Notes: generated by a model from the sequence alone, not told the origin. Positions 46,984 through 55,349 are shown, counted from the stretch's first letter. The stretch is 64,000 bases of DNA from JAFALK01 sp042701975 (GCA_042701975.1 CP170561.1:1612001-1676000); one strand, 5' to 3'. Translations and numbers: made by a program.

Positions 46984-47498
46984 GAGCACCTGTCATCGAC
47001 TTCCTGCCCGGGAAGGGCGGCCGACGGCTGCTGATCGCAGGTACTTTACTGTGCTGGTGTTTGAGCGTTCTGTTCGGGTACGCGGCGTGGCGCGATTGGA
47101 AAGAGGCACGCGAGCTGGATCGGCAAAATCTGGAACTCGCCCAGCGGATCAACCAATTGAGCGCCGAGAGAGATCTTCGCAATCAAGAGGCCAACAAGCC
47201 GCCACCTCTGTACCTGGCTGACGCTCAGAGTGTTGCCAAGGTGATGAGCTTTCCTCTGCAGGAAGCGTTGCACGCCCTGGAGATTACGCAGGTCAATGGC
47301 GTGAAGGTCAACAGTATTGATATCCACGCTGACCAAGCAACCGTGGAGCTAGTCTTGGAGTTCACGGATTACAAGGCGTTGTTGGCGTACGTTGAAGCGC
47401 TCAACCTTGGGGAGCCTGAGCAGCGTTGGAAGCTTCGACAAGCGACCGCCGGGACTGCCGGCAGTGCGGGGACAGCAACGGTGAGTTCGATTTGGTAG
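46980..47498 (+). CDS. PilN-like assembly platform protein
   Basis: A 172-residue bitopic protein beginning MRAPVIDFLPGKGGRR, as in PilN (short cytoplasmic N-terminus that binds PilM), then a membrane helix (about residues 18-37), a coiled coil (ELDRQNLELAQRINQLSAER) and a periplasmic ferredoxin-like domain. It overlaps the upstream gene by ATGA and is the last gene of the cluster; its stop is 110 bp from the first arm half-site. The matching PilO-like gene opens the cluster 8 kb upstream. Confidence 0.68.
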   Translation: MRAPVIDFLPGKGGRRLLIAGTLLCWCLSVLFGYAAWRDWKEARELDRQNLELAQRINQLSAERDLRNQEANKPPPLYLADAQSVAKVMSFPLQEALHALEITQVNGVKVNSIDIHADQATVELVLEFTDYKALLAYVEALNLGEPEQRWKLRQATAGTAGSAGTATVSSIW

Positions 47499-47608
47499 GG
47501 CCTGGCAAGTTCGGTGTAGCGTCACAGAAATCGGCAACCGATGTGCGACAATGTGCGCGCAATATGCGATGTCCCTGGTTCGGTTCGGGAAATCGCACGG
47601 GCCAGTCT

Positions 47609-47628
47609 TGTGTACCCTTTGCTGTACC
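47609..47628 (+). repeat. Paired TGTACC half-sites before the island B right end
   Basis: TGTGTACC at 47609-47616 and GCTGTACC at 47621-47628, spaced by 12 bp and ending 58 bp before GATTCC of the att-like site. Spacing and orientation are identical to the pair at 26914. They lie in the 354-bp gap 47499-47852, which has no gene. Confidence 0.55.
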
Positions 47629-47676
47629 CCCCGCGATCCACGATTTGAACGAGAAATGATTCGTGCGGCCGGTGAG

Positions 47677-47711
47677 GGATCTTTGGATTCCGCCCCAGCC
47701 ACCAAGAATGC
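47677..47711 (+). repeat. attR-like site: copy of the tRNA-Phe 3' end
   Basis: GGATCTTTGGATTCCGCCCC followed by AGCCACCAAGAATGC. From GATTCC to GAATGC it equals the tRNA-Phe 3' end and its first downstream bases, apart from one missing G in the acceptor stem. This is the clearest direct repeat of the attachment site in the window and marks the right end of island B. Confidence 0.8.
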
Positions 47712-47713
47712 GG

Positions 47714-47744
47714 ACCCCTGATTTCTACGGAATCAGGGGTTTTT
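47714..47744 (+). terminator. Rho-independent terminator after the attR-like site
   Basis: A perfect 10-bp stem ACCCCTGATT / AATCAGGGGT with loop TCTACGG and a T-run. It resembles the terminator after tRNA-Phe in sequence and position, so it was probably copied or carried with the attachment site. Confidence 0.8.
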
Positions 47745-47852
47745 GCTTTCTGGCCTTTTCTCTGGCCTTCAAGCCATCAGTCGCCGGTCCGCCCATGGGC
47801 CTTCGGCTCGCCAATTCCCGTGGGTTGATTGACCTTTCAAGGAACCCCGCCA

Positions 47853-48236
47853 ATGGCTGCTTTCGAACATGCCGAATTGATGGCCTGCGTTGCCGCAAGT
47901 CTCTGCACCCGCACGCTGAACCGCTTTGCCGAAGAATCCAGGCTGGACGGTGAGAGCCTGAAGGATGCCGTGGAACGCTATGAGATCGACTACGCCTGGC
48001 AGGTGCTGGGCTCGGATCGGATGCGCGACGAGACCATGGCGCTGCTGGAGGCCAAGCTCAAGCATGCGGCAAGTGATGCGCAAAAGAGCTGTATCGCTGA
48101 GGTTCTGACGGCCGCCGCCGCAGGCCAGTCGTCCGAGTTGCTGATGAGCTTTGACAACGACGTGCCCGAGCAGTTGGCGACGCTGCTGTGGTCTCGGTGC
48201 CAACGCGAGGCGATTGGCGAAGCTGAAGCCGTCTGA
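47853..48236 (+). CDS. Small hypothetical protein
   Basis: A 127-residue, probably helical cytosolic protein (MAAFEHAELMACVAASLCTR) of no recognised family. The ATG at 47853 has AAGGAA 9 bp upstream; the frame opens at 47829 without a better site. A strong terminator follows at 48268. It is the first gene beyond the attR-like site. Confidence 0.6.
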   Translation: MAAFEHAELMACVAASLCTRTLNRFAEESRLDGESLKDAVERYEIDYAWQVLGSDRMRDETMALLEAKLKHAASDAQKSCIAEVLTAAAAGQSSELLMSFDNDVPEQLATLLWSRCQREAIGEAEAV

Positions 48237-48267
48237 GCCGTCCCAGATCACCGTGCATCTCTCAGAG

Positions 48268-48291
48268 GCCCATCCATCGCGATGGGCTTTT
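48268..48291 (+). terminator. Rho-independent terminator
   Basis: GCCCATC, loop CATCGC, GATGGGC, then TTTT. It follows the 127-residue gene by 31 bp. Confidence 0.75.
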
Positions 48292-48335
48292 GTGTTCCTG
48301 GGGGCGCGCCTCATTGGGCTGCGCGGTTCGCGCCG

Positions 48336-48355
48336 ATTGTCAGCAAGCTGACAAT
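48336..48355. promoter_or_regulatory. Inverted repeat upstream of the diguanylate cyclase (possible operator)
   Basis: ATTGTCAGC, two-base centre, GCTGACAAT: a perfect 9-bp dyad. A further half-site GCTGACAA lies at 48358-48365. No T-run follows, so a protein-binding site is likelier than a terminator. It is 130 bp before the start at 48489. Confidence 0.45.
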
Positions 48356-48488
48356 CATGCTGACAAAGGCGTGGAGCACCGAGGCGGCAGTCTGCAACAG
48401 CCCATTCGGTGATGCGCTTTGCACGTAGACTGCTCCGAGAAGAATACAAGAGAGACGGGGGGGCTGGCCGTCCTGTGGAAGTGGCTGC

Positions 48489-49898
48489 ATGCCAAACAAG
48501 AACTACGATTTGACGGAGTCCCTGCGGACTATTTCGACTGCTCCAGCAGGTCTCCGCGAATGGCGCTATGCCCTGGGAATCCTGTTTGTCTCAAGTATTG
48601 TCTTTGTGCTGGCGCTGCCGTTCTACAGGGCGCCGCTGACTCCATTGCCGGCCTTTGTGCCCATATACGTCACCGCCTTGGTGATGTGTGACCTCATCAC
48701 TGCCGTTCTTCTGCTGGGCCAGTTTCGCGCCTCGCGCTCGCTGGCCTTACTGGTACTGGCCGGAGCCTATTTTTTTTCGGCATCGATCACGGCGGCCTAT
48801 GCGCTGATATTTCCGGGCCTGATTGCTCCCAAAGGATTGTTCGGCTCCGGGCCTCAGACTTCATCGGCGATGTACATGGGATGGCATGCCGGGTTTCCGC
48901 TTGCGGTGATGGCCTATGCACGCCTGAAGCAGAGCGGTCGACTGCTTGCGGCGCCTTTACACAAGCCCATTCTCATCATGCTGGCTACGTCGCTTCTGAG
49001 CGTCGCCGCATGGACCACGGTAGCGACCGCAGGGCACGACTTGTTGCCGGAGTTCCTCCGTGACAACCAAACGACGGACATCGGTCACGCCGTGCTGCTG
49101 GGCATTTGGCTGCTGAGCCTGGCGGCGCTCTTGAGCCTCTGGAGACGCAGACCGCATGCGGTGCTGGATGTCTGGTTGATGGTGGTGTTGAGCGTCTGGC
49201 TCTTCGACCTCGCTTTGGCGGCAGTGCTGAATACCGGGCGTTACGACCTTGGGTGGTATGTCGGGCGTGTCTACGGGCTGATCTCGGCCGGATTTCTACT
49301 GGTGCTGCTGCTGAGCGAGCAGACCGGGCATCACGTACGGCTGCTGCGCCTGTCCGCTGAACTAGGCGCGGCCAACAACAAGCTCAGACAACTGTCACTG
49401 CACGACGGCCTGACGGGATTGGCGAACCGACGCAGCTTCGACCAGTTCCTTGCCGAGCAACTTGCGGTCGCCGCTCGACATCGGAGCTCGCTGGCGCTTC
49501 TACTTGTTGATGTGGACTACTTCAAAGCCTACAACGATCACTATGGGCACAGTGCCGGCGACGAGAGCCTGAGGCGTGTGGCCGTGACGCTGCATGACTG
49601 CTGCCATCGACCCACGGATCTGGCGGCGCGCTATGGCGGAGAGGAATTCGCAATCGTTTTACCTGACACCGATATGGCCGGAGCGGGAAAGGTAGCGGAG
49701 GCTGCGCGAGCAGAAGTGGCGCGCTTGGGCATCGAGCATGCGCGCAGCAGTTCTGTGGGGCTGCTGAGTGTGAGCATCGGCGTAGCTGCCCTAAACGTCA
49801 CGCCGGAGACAGCGGCGGAAGATCTGATCGTTTCCGCAGACGCTGCGCTCTACCGAGCAAAAGGTCTTGGACGGAACTTGGTAGTTTGTGCTGCCTGA
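48489..49898 (+). CDS. Membrane diguanylate cyclase (MASE4-like plus GGDEF)
   Basis: A 469-residue enzyme making cyclic di-GMP. About seven or eight membrane helices fill residues 25-280 in a MASE4-like arrangement, followed by a GGDEF domain beginning HDGLTGLANR (about 305). The active-site loop is GGEEF (about 383-387), and an RxxD inhibitory site, RPTD, lies five residues before it, so product inhibition is expected. The cyclase appears active. It is monocistronic, with an inverted repeat upstream that may control it. Confidence 0.88.
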   Translation: MPNKNYDLTESLRTISTAPAGLREWRYALGILFVSSIVFVLALPFYRAPLTPLPAFVPIYVTALVMCDLITAVLLLGQFRASRSLALLVLAGAYFFSASITAAYALIFPGLIAPKGLFGSGPQTSSAMYMGWHAGFPLAVMAYARLKQSGRLLAAPLHKPILIMLATSLLSVAAWTTVATAGHDLLPEFLRDNQTTDIGHAVLLGIWLLSLAALLSLWRRRPHAVLDVWLMVVLSVWLFDLALAAVLNTGRYDLGWYVGRVYGLISAGFLLVLLLSEQTGHHVRLLRLSAELGAANNKLRQLSLHDGLTGLANRRSFDQFLAEQLAVAARHRSSLALLLVDVDYFKAYNDHYGHSAGDESLRRVAVTLHDCCHRPTDLAARYGGEEFAIVLPDTDMAGAGKVAEAARAEVARLGIEHARSSSVGLLSVSIGVAALNVTPETAAEDLIVSADAALYRAKGLGRNLVVCAA

Positions 49899-49953
49899 GC
49901 CAGAGACCCGCTCCGCGGCGGGCTGTTCATACAGAACTTGGTAGGAGTCACAG

Positions 49954-50448
49954 GTGCGTCTATTCACGCTGCTCATCGTTGCACTTCTCGCCATGCCCAT
50001 CGCAGCGCGCGCCACGGCCCAGATACCCGACGAGATCCTCATAGATGGGGAGCGTTCCCCGCTCTTCTCAGAGCCGTTCAGCATGTTCTTGCAGGTAACG
50101 GATAGCACCAAGAAGCTCGAGCCATTCCTGAACGAGTACCCCTGCTCCGCTTCATGGCGAGGCCATGCTGCGTTCTGGGAGGTTCGTGCCGATCAGCTCG
50201 TTTTGGTCAAACTCGTGGCGAACCCTTGCGACGAGCGTCCCAAGGAAATACCGCTCGCCACGTTCTTCCCCGGCAATGAAGGCCCCGTAACAGCCACTTG
50301 GTACACCGGGGAGTTGGTGTTGCCGCGCGGAAAGCTAGTGCAGTACCGGCACCTCGGGTACGCGTCGAGGTACGAGCGTTACGTCATCCTCTCTGTGCAG
50401 AATGGCTTGGTGTTCGCACGCCGTGAAGCGAGTGAGCCTTCGAAGTAA
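49954..50448 (+). CDS. Exported hypothetical protein
   Basis: A 164-residue protein with a signal peptide (MRLFTLLIVALLAMPIAARA) and a compact domain with two Cys (YPCSASWRG and NPCDERP) that could form a disulfide, ending in a YVILSVQNGLVF strand. The GTG at 49954 has TAGGAG 8 bp upstream. No family is named with certainty. Such small secreted proteins with WYTGELVLPRGKLV-like text occur in gammaproteobacteria and betaproteobacteria without known role. Confidence 0.6.
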   Translation: MRLFTLLIVALLAMPIAARATAQIPDEILIDGERSPLFSEPFSMFLQVTDSTKKLEPFLNEYPCSASWRGHAAFWEVRADQLVLVKLVANPCDERPKEIPLATFFPGNEGPVTATWYTGELVLPRGKLVQYRHLGYASRYERYVILSVQNGLVFARREASEPSK

Positions 50449-50503
50449 ATCCAACTCACCGTTCCATCAGACACGCTTCCGTACACAAGCTTCGCCGCAA
50501 CTC

Positions 50504-51121
50504 ATGTCCGCTGCCCTTTGGTCATTCGAAGTTGATCACTCTGCGCCCGCTACCTATCTTGCTGACGGGGCCCTGTTAAGAGAGACAACTGCACAAGGCC
50601 TTTCGCCTTCCACAGTAAGGTCTGCAATCGAGGTCCACTGCGCGGACGCCACGCTGAACCTAGAACTCATCATGCCCAACGGCTCCGGGCTGTACGACGC
50701 TGCGCCGGCCGCTCTGGGTGACATGCTCCTGTTCAACTGGCTCCCCATCTTTTCTGACGCGGCATATCGCCTTCTACTGAGAGAGGGATGCGCCGCCGAC
50801 GAATTCATGGAATGCCGATTTCGTGTCCAGAGTGATGTCCCGTACAAGCTTCATGTCCCGCTCATCGCGCATGAGGTCATTGATTTCGCACGGTCAGTGG
50901 CGTTGCACAGCATTCCACTTCAACCGCCCATTCCGTTCCACTTCATCGGGGCGTATATGAAGGAAGGCCTTGGGCCAGTGCCGCCGTGCTTTCGCGTGCC
51001 GGCTCCAGGGCACCCCCAGGTCCTAGGTGAACTCTTCGCGCAGGACCGACTGCGTGAAGCTTGGCTCTCCGCTGGCCTCAGTGGCGCGACGTTTAGGCGG
51101 CTGGCGCATGGTGCGGGCTAA
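50504..51121 (+). CDS. Hypothetical protein
   Basis: A 205-residue cytosolic protein starting MSAALWSFEVDHSAP at 50504; the frame is open upstream to 50402 over the previous gene's end. The layout (LWSFEVD start, MGxY-like FHFIGAYMKEGLG late) recalls small immunity-type proteins, but I cannot assign a family. The TAA stop is embedded in GGGCTAAC, like the ends of nearby small genes. Confidence 0.5.
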   Translation: MSAALWSFEVDHSAPATYLADGALLRETTAQGLSPSTVRSAIEVHCADATLNLELIMPNGSGLYDAAPAALGDMLLFNWLPIFSDAAYRLLLREGCAADEFMECRFRVQSDVPYKLHVPLIAHEVIDFARSVALHSIPLQPPIPFHFIGAYMKEGLGPVPPCFRVPAPGHPQVLGELFAQDRLREAWLSAGLSGATFRRLAHGAG

Positions 51122-51281
51122 CACCTCGACCAAGCGAGCAAGCTGCGGCAGGCGAACGACTGCAATCGCTGCCTCCCTGCCGACGCGGACAGGCTGGAAG
51201 CAGACCCTGGAGAGCGCCCTGTGGCAAGGGAATATCACCATCTCGGGCCTAAGAGGGCACATGCTCAAATGCTGAGCACCC

Positions 51282-51446
51282 ATGCTGAATGACCTAACGT
51301 CCGCACAGCAGCGGCTAGCCCAGTACATGTCCGAGCTATCGGAGCGCGCCTATTCCGCCGGCTGGATGGACGGACTTGAGTTGGCGCTTTGGCAGGCGCT
51401 GAAAGATGGGCCATACAAGTACGGACAACTCGAGTTGGTGGCCTAA
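51282..51446 (+). CDS. Small hypothetical protein (54 residues)
   Basis: A short gene beginning MLNDLTSAQQRLAQYMSELS and ending YGQLELVA, with a helical, amphipathic composition. Its TAA stop is part of GCCTAAC, which is followed 6 bp later by GTTAGAC, forming the hairpin CTAACG-CAGT-CGTTAG. It is too regular to be random, and the stop position resembles that of integron cassette genes. Function is unknown. Confidence 0.5.
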   Translation: MLNDLTSAQQRLAQYMSELSERAYSAGWMDGLELALWQALKDGPYKYGQLELVA

Positions 51447-51461
51447 CGCAGTCGTTAGACG
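51440..51461. repeat. attC-like inverted repeat
   Basis: GCCTAAC and GTTAGAC match the integron half-site consensus RYYYAAC / GTTRRRY but lie only 6 bp apart, far too close for a functional attC site. It may be a deletion derivative of one. No integrase of the IntI type is in the window. Confidence 0.3.
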
Positions 51462-51490
51462 GTACGAGCATTCGGCGGAGCGACTTCACC

Positions 51491-52183
51491 ATGATCGTTG
51501 GCCTTGGTCTGTACACTTACTACTCAATCCAGCACGTGCAGGCCGCCGCGCACTTGTCGGCTCGGGCTGCTCGATTGGAACGTCGGATTCAGCTGATTTC
51601 CAAGCTGCCGATGGCCTCGGTCGCCTACAAGGGCAACGTAATCTCTTCCATCTTCACCACGGTATCCTTCCTCGAAGCTCTCGCCAACGAGCTATTCGCT
51701 GACGCTGCCAACGACGATGGCGGACACCTGACGCAACTGTCACCAACGCAGCGAGCTTCGATCGCGGCGAACCTACGGTCCGATAGGTTCGAGCGGAAGC
51801 CGGTGATGGCCAAGTTTCACATCCTCTTGCAGAGCGCAGGCTGCCCTCCAATCAACCGAGGTGACACCCTTCATCAGCATGTTGATGCGGCAATTCAGCT
51901 GCGCAATGCGTTGGTTCACTACAAGGCGGAGTTCTTCGACGTCGGTACCGAGGGAATGGTTCGCAACGGCAGCTTCATGGGCGGTGACTTAGCGTCAAGG
52001 ATCAAGGGCAAGTTCCCACACCGTCCAGGTAGTTCGCCCATGGAAGCTGATTCGTGGATCAGTGCAGGGTGTTCTAGATGGGCATTGCGGTCTTCCCTCG
52101 CATTCACCGACGAACTCTTCTCAAGGCTTTCCGTCACGCCGCTCTATGCTCATGTTCGAAACAACATCGACCCAGGTGTGTAG
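51491..52183 (+). CDS. Hypothetical protein
   Basis: A 230-residue protein starting MIVGLGLYTYYSIQHVQ at 51491; the frame is open to 51389, but that part crosses the previous gene and the inverted repeat. Helical segments include FLEALANELFADAAND and IQLRNALVHYKAEFFD, the latter like the RxxxxH-type core of HEPN-like domains (RNALVH). A HEPN relationship is only suggestive. No partner nucleotidyltransferase is adjacent. Confidence 0.5.
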   Translation: MIVGLGLYTYYSIQHVQAAAHLSARAARLERRIQLISKLPMASVAYKGNVISSIFTTVSFLEALANELFADAANDDGGHLTQLSPTQRASIAANLRSDRFERKPVMAKFHILLQSAGCPPINRGDTLHQHVDAAIQLRNALVHYKAEFFDVGTEGMVRNGSFMGGDLASRIKGKFPHRPGSSPMEADSWISAGCSRWALRSSLAFTDELFSRLSVTPLYAHVRNNIDPGV

Positions 52184-52258
52184 GCTCGCCCAATGGCAAG
52201 GCGCCTGGAACCGCCCCCGGGCAATCGCAGAGGTTCAAAACTCTGAGAGGACGGAGCC

Positions 52259-52321
52259 ATGAGCAAGTCGAGCAAGTTCTCGCCCGAGGTGCGTGAGCGC
52301 GTGGTGAGGATGCCGGTGTGA
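52259..52321 (+). pseudogene. Truncated IS3-family OrfA start (remnant)
   Basis: MSKSSKFSPEVRERVVRMPV then a stop. This is the N-terminus of a common IS3-family OrfA, cut after 20 residues. The upstream GGAACCGCCCC (52207) resembles such an element's terminal repeat. No other part of the element remains; 52322-52533 shows no gene. Confidence 0.65.
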
Positions 52322-52533
52322 TTCAACCTTGATTGCAGCGGACGGTTTCGCCGCCCGCTAAGCTCGCACGTTGAACGGCGGCTTTCGGGCGTCGATTTCG
52401 GAGAGTCGCTTGACGGCAATCTCTGCGACTCAGCCGGCAGCGTCAGGCTGGTAGCGGTCCTTGCCCATCTCGGGAAATTTCACCAGGGCGTTCCAGGGCG
52501 CAGATCTCGGTGCCGAGATAGCATTGCTTCAAG

Positions 52534-53040
52534 ATGCATTCACTCCGACTATCCATTGCCCTCTGCGCGGTTCTCCCAGCTGTTGCCGCGTGCCAGCGAC
52601 CGGCCCCGACCTATTCCGTTTATTCGTTTGTCATCAAGCGACCCAGCGGAACCATCTCGACGACCCTTTTTGGCGAAGTTGCGGATCCCAGTATGTGCAA
52701 GCCGACCGCCAATGGCGCCGCAGAAGGTGTGAGGGCCGGAGACCCCAAGGGGAATGCCTCAGAAGGGGTGATGAGCTGCTTGACCGAACTTCCGACCGAG
52801 TTGAAAAGAGTGACAGAAGGCGCGCGAATCCCCGGGGCATACGTTGTCAAGACGTCGAGCCCTCCTGTGGTGGTCTACACAGTTAGCCGCGGGTTTCCGA
52901 TCGATACGCCTGATGAGGTTTGTCGCGACCTTGTTGAAAGCGGGCTACGCAATGCGCGCAGGGCTCATACGGAAGTCACCTGTTTGCCACCCCTTGAAGC
53001 TTTCTCGAGTCAATCAAGTGCAGGTGCGGCCAAGCCCTAA
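52534..53040 (+). CDS. Putative lipoprotein
   Basis: A 168-residue exported protein with signal peptide and lipobox AVAAC (Cys20). The mature part has four further Cys (PSMCKP, MSCLTE, EVCRDL, VTCLPP) that may form disulfides. No family is recognised. Its stop TAA lies in CCCTAACC. Downstream, 53041-53316 has no convincing gene; a Cys-rich fragment (CRQCGAQIYLP...RRC) near 53188-53255 could be the remains of a zinc-ribbon protein. Confidence 0.55.
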   Translation: MHSLRLSIALCAVLPAVAACQRPAPTYSVYSFVIKRPSGTISTTLFGEVADPSMCKPTANGAAEGVRAGDPKGNASEGVMSCLTELPTELKRVTEGARIPGAYVVKTSSPPVVVYTVSRGFPIDTPDEVCRDLVESGLRNARRAHTEVTCLPPLEAFSSQSSAGAAKP

Positions 53041-53316
53041 CCAATTGCTAGATCCGACTCGCGTCGGCAAGCCGATGTCCGCTTTCGCTGGCAAAGCTGA
53101 AGTTACGTAGTCAACGCGAATGGCTGCTGTGAATGAGCACTTCCCGAACAACTAAGATCACGCAGCACGTTGACGGAGTTGGCCGACTGTCGGCAATGCG
53201 GCGCCCAGATCTACTTACCTCGCCATCCGAAGAAGGGCATGCGACGCTGCGGTTCACTTGACTCTACCTCAGCAGGTTATGTGTAGTCAGACCACAATCG
53301 CTGCTGCGACGCCTCG

Positions 53317-54897
53317 CTACTTCTGTCGAGCCAGCAGTGCTGCCACCTGCGGCACAATCTTCTCGAAGGCGGCTTCCTTTTCGATCAAGGAGTAGACGCC
53401 TAGGCGTTGCGCGTGCTCACGCAACTCATCGGAAATCAGGCCAGAGCAGATCACGACGGGCAGCTCGGGAACAGAGCGGGCAAGTTCTCGCGCGACATCG
53501 ATCCCCGTTCGACCGGCCATGTTGTAGTCGGTAATGAACACTTTGACCTGCATCTTCTCGTCTTGCGCGGCGGCCACCGCGGCCTCAATGTCGTGAAAGC
53601 CGGTGCAGCGATAGCCGGCCTTTTCAAGCAAGCGAACAACCATCAGGATGAGAACGTCATCGTCATCAAGGTAGACGACGTGTTCGCCGTGGCCCACATC
53701 CGATTCGTTGTTGCTGACGGGAGCTACAGCCGCTGCCGGTAAGGCAGACACCGCAGGAAGATAGATGTGAAAAGTACTTCCCTGCCCAAGGACACTGTCG
53801 ACATCGATGCCACCTCGATGGGCGGCCACGATGCCGTGCACAACTGACAAGCCGAGTCCGGTCCCTTTCCCTTTGGGCTTGGTTGTAAAAAACGGTTCAA
53901 ACATCCTCTCACGCGTCGAGGCCTCCATGCCCGACCCCGTGTCCTTGACCCACAGATGGACATACGTACCGGCGGACAGACTACCTGGCGTTTGGGTATT
54001 CGTGGCTTCGAGCTCGGTGCATTCAAGTCCCAGATCAATTCGACCGGACTGACCGCCCAGCGCGTGCCAGGCGTTCGTACACAGATTCATCAGCACTTGT
54101 TGGATCTGCGTGGCGTCTGCTTCGGCGTACAGCGGGCTATCAGGTAGCGACAGGCGAAGATCCACACCAGCAGGGAGGGTCGATCGCATGAGGCGATAGG
54201 TTTCGTTCACCACCGGCCCAAGCTCGACGTCAGCCAACTGCTGGGGCTGGCGCCGGCTGAAGGTCAGGATCTGACGGACGAGGTCGCGTGCACGGATGGC
54301 AGCCCGCTGAATCTCTTCCATCGGCACGCGGGCTGCGTGATTGGCTTCCAGATCGGCACGCACCAGTTCGATGTTGCCTAGGATGGCGCCCAGGATATTG
54401 TTGAAGTCGTGCGCGATGCCGCCGGCCAGCGTGCCCAGGGACTCCATCTTCTGCGCCTGATGCAGCTGGGCATGGAAGCGACTGAGCTCCGCCTCGGCTT
54501 CGCGGTGAGCGGCCCGGCGAGCTGCTTGTCGCAGCTCGCGCTCAAGCGCGGGCCCTAACCGACTCATGTTCTCCTTCATCACGTAGTCGTTGGCACCCGC
54601 CTGCATGGCGGCAACGGCGGTCTCCTCACCGATGGTGCCGGAAACAAAGATGAAGGGAACGTCGAGATTGGTCTTCCTGAATTCCTCGAGTGCACGCATG
54701 CCACTGAATGCCGGCATGCTGAAGTCGGAGATCACTGCGTCCCAGGTCTGCTCGACCAGCGCTTGCCGGAACGACGCCAGGTCCTGGACGCGCAGGCAAT
54801 CCGGCGCAAAGCCGGCCTTGCGCAGCAGACGCACCGTGAGGCGGAAGTCGTTTTCCGAATCCTCGACGGACAGAATCCTGATCGGTCGTTCGCTCAT
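53317..54897 (-). CDS. Hybrid kinase: receiver, histidine kinase, receiver
   Basis: A 526-residue soluble signalling protein. Receiver 1 (residues 5-125) has phospho-Asp58 in VISDFSMPAF. A coiled coil leads to a HisKA-like domain with His163 in GGIAHDFNNILG, then a HATPase (GTGLGLSVV). Receiver 2 (about 405-525) has its Asp in VFITDYNMAG. The architecture is a phosphorelay that can both receive and pass phosphate. It overlaps the upstream regulator gene by ATGA and is the last gene of a four-gene operon. Confidence 0.88.
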   Translation of the reverse strand: MSERPIRILSVEDSENDFRLTVRLLRKAGFAPDCLRVQDLASFRQALVEQTWDAVISDFSMPAFSGMRALEEFRKTNLDVPFIFVSGTIGEETAVAAMQAGANDYVMKENMSRLGPALERELRQAARRAAHREAEAELSRFHAQLHQAQKMESLGTLAGGIAHDFNNILGAILGNIELVRADLEANHAARVPMEEIQRAAIRARDLVRQILTFSRRQPQQLADVELGPVVNETYRLMRSTLPAGVDLRLSLPDSPLYAEADATQIQQVLMNLCTNAWHALGGQSGRIDLGLECTELEATNTQTPGSLSAGTYVHLWVKDTGSGMEASTRERMFEPFFTTKPKGKGTGLGLSVVHGIVAAHRGGIDVDSVLGQGSTFHIYLPAVSALPAAAVAPVSNNESDVGHGEHVVYLDDDDVLILMVVRLLEKAGYRCTGFHDIEAAVAAAQDEKMQVKVFITDYNMAGRTGIDVARELARSVPELPVVICSGLISDELREHAQRLGVYSLIEKEAAFEKIVPQVAALLARQK

Positions 54898-55349
54898 GGC
54901 GCTGCCGCCCTTGGCGGGCCCTGGTTGAGAGCCAGCCAGTAGATGCCGAGCACCTTCACGGCCTCGACGAATTCGGCGAAGTCGACGGGCTTGCGAACGT
55001 AGCTGTTGGCCCCCGATGTGTAGCCTGAGATGACATCGGCTTCCTCCTTGGACGACGTGAGAATCACGACTGGCAACAGCGCCGTGCGAGGGTCGGCGCG
55101 CAGTATCTTCAGAACGCCCAGCCCGTCGAGCTTGGGGAGCTTCAAGTCCAGCACCACAAGCGTCGGCAGCGGCGCCCCCGCGCGATCCGCATAGGCGCCA
55201 CGCGCGAAGAGCAGGTCCAGCGCCTCGACGCCGTCGCGAACGACGACGATGGGGTTCATCAAGTGGCTCCGCTTGAAAGCACGCAGCGTCAAGGCCACGT
55301 CGTCCGGGTTGTCTTCGACCAGCAGGATTTCCTTGCTCTCATTGCTCAT
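54894..55349 (-). CDS. Single-domain response regulator (Rcp1-like)
   Basis: A 151-residue stand-alone receiver with the Rcp1-type VEDNPDDVALTLRAF start, phospho-Asp68 in VVLDLKLPKLDG and the switch Lys in VRKPVDF. There is no output domain, so it probably shuttles phosphate between the upstream kinase and the downstream hybrid protein. The ATG at 55349 overlaps the end of the kinase gene by 11 bp. Confidence 0.88.
   Translation of the reverse strand: MSNESKEILLVEDNPDDVALTLRAFKRSHLMNPIVVVRDGVEALDLLFARGAYADRAGAPLPTLVVLDLKLPKLDGLGVLKILRADPRTALLPVVILTSSKEEADVISGYTSGANSYVRKPVDFAEFVEAVKVLGIYWLALNQGPPRAAAP

Noticed and set aside
51440..51461. A functional integron attC site
   Set aside because: The two half-sites are only 6 bp apart and lack the inner half-sites; no IntI gene is in the window.
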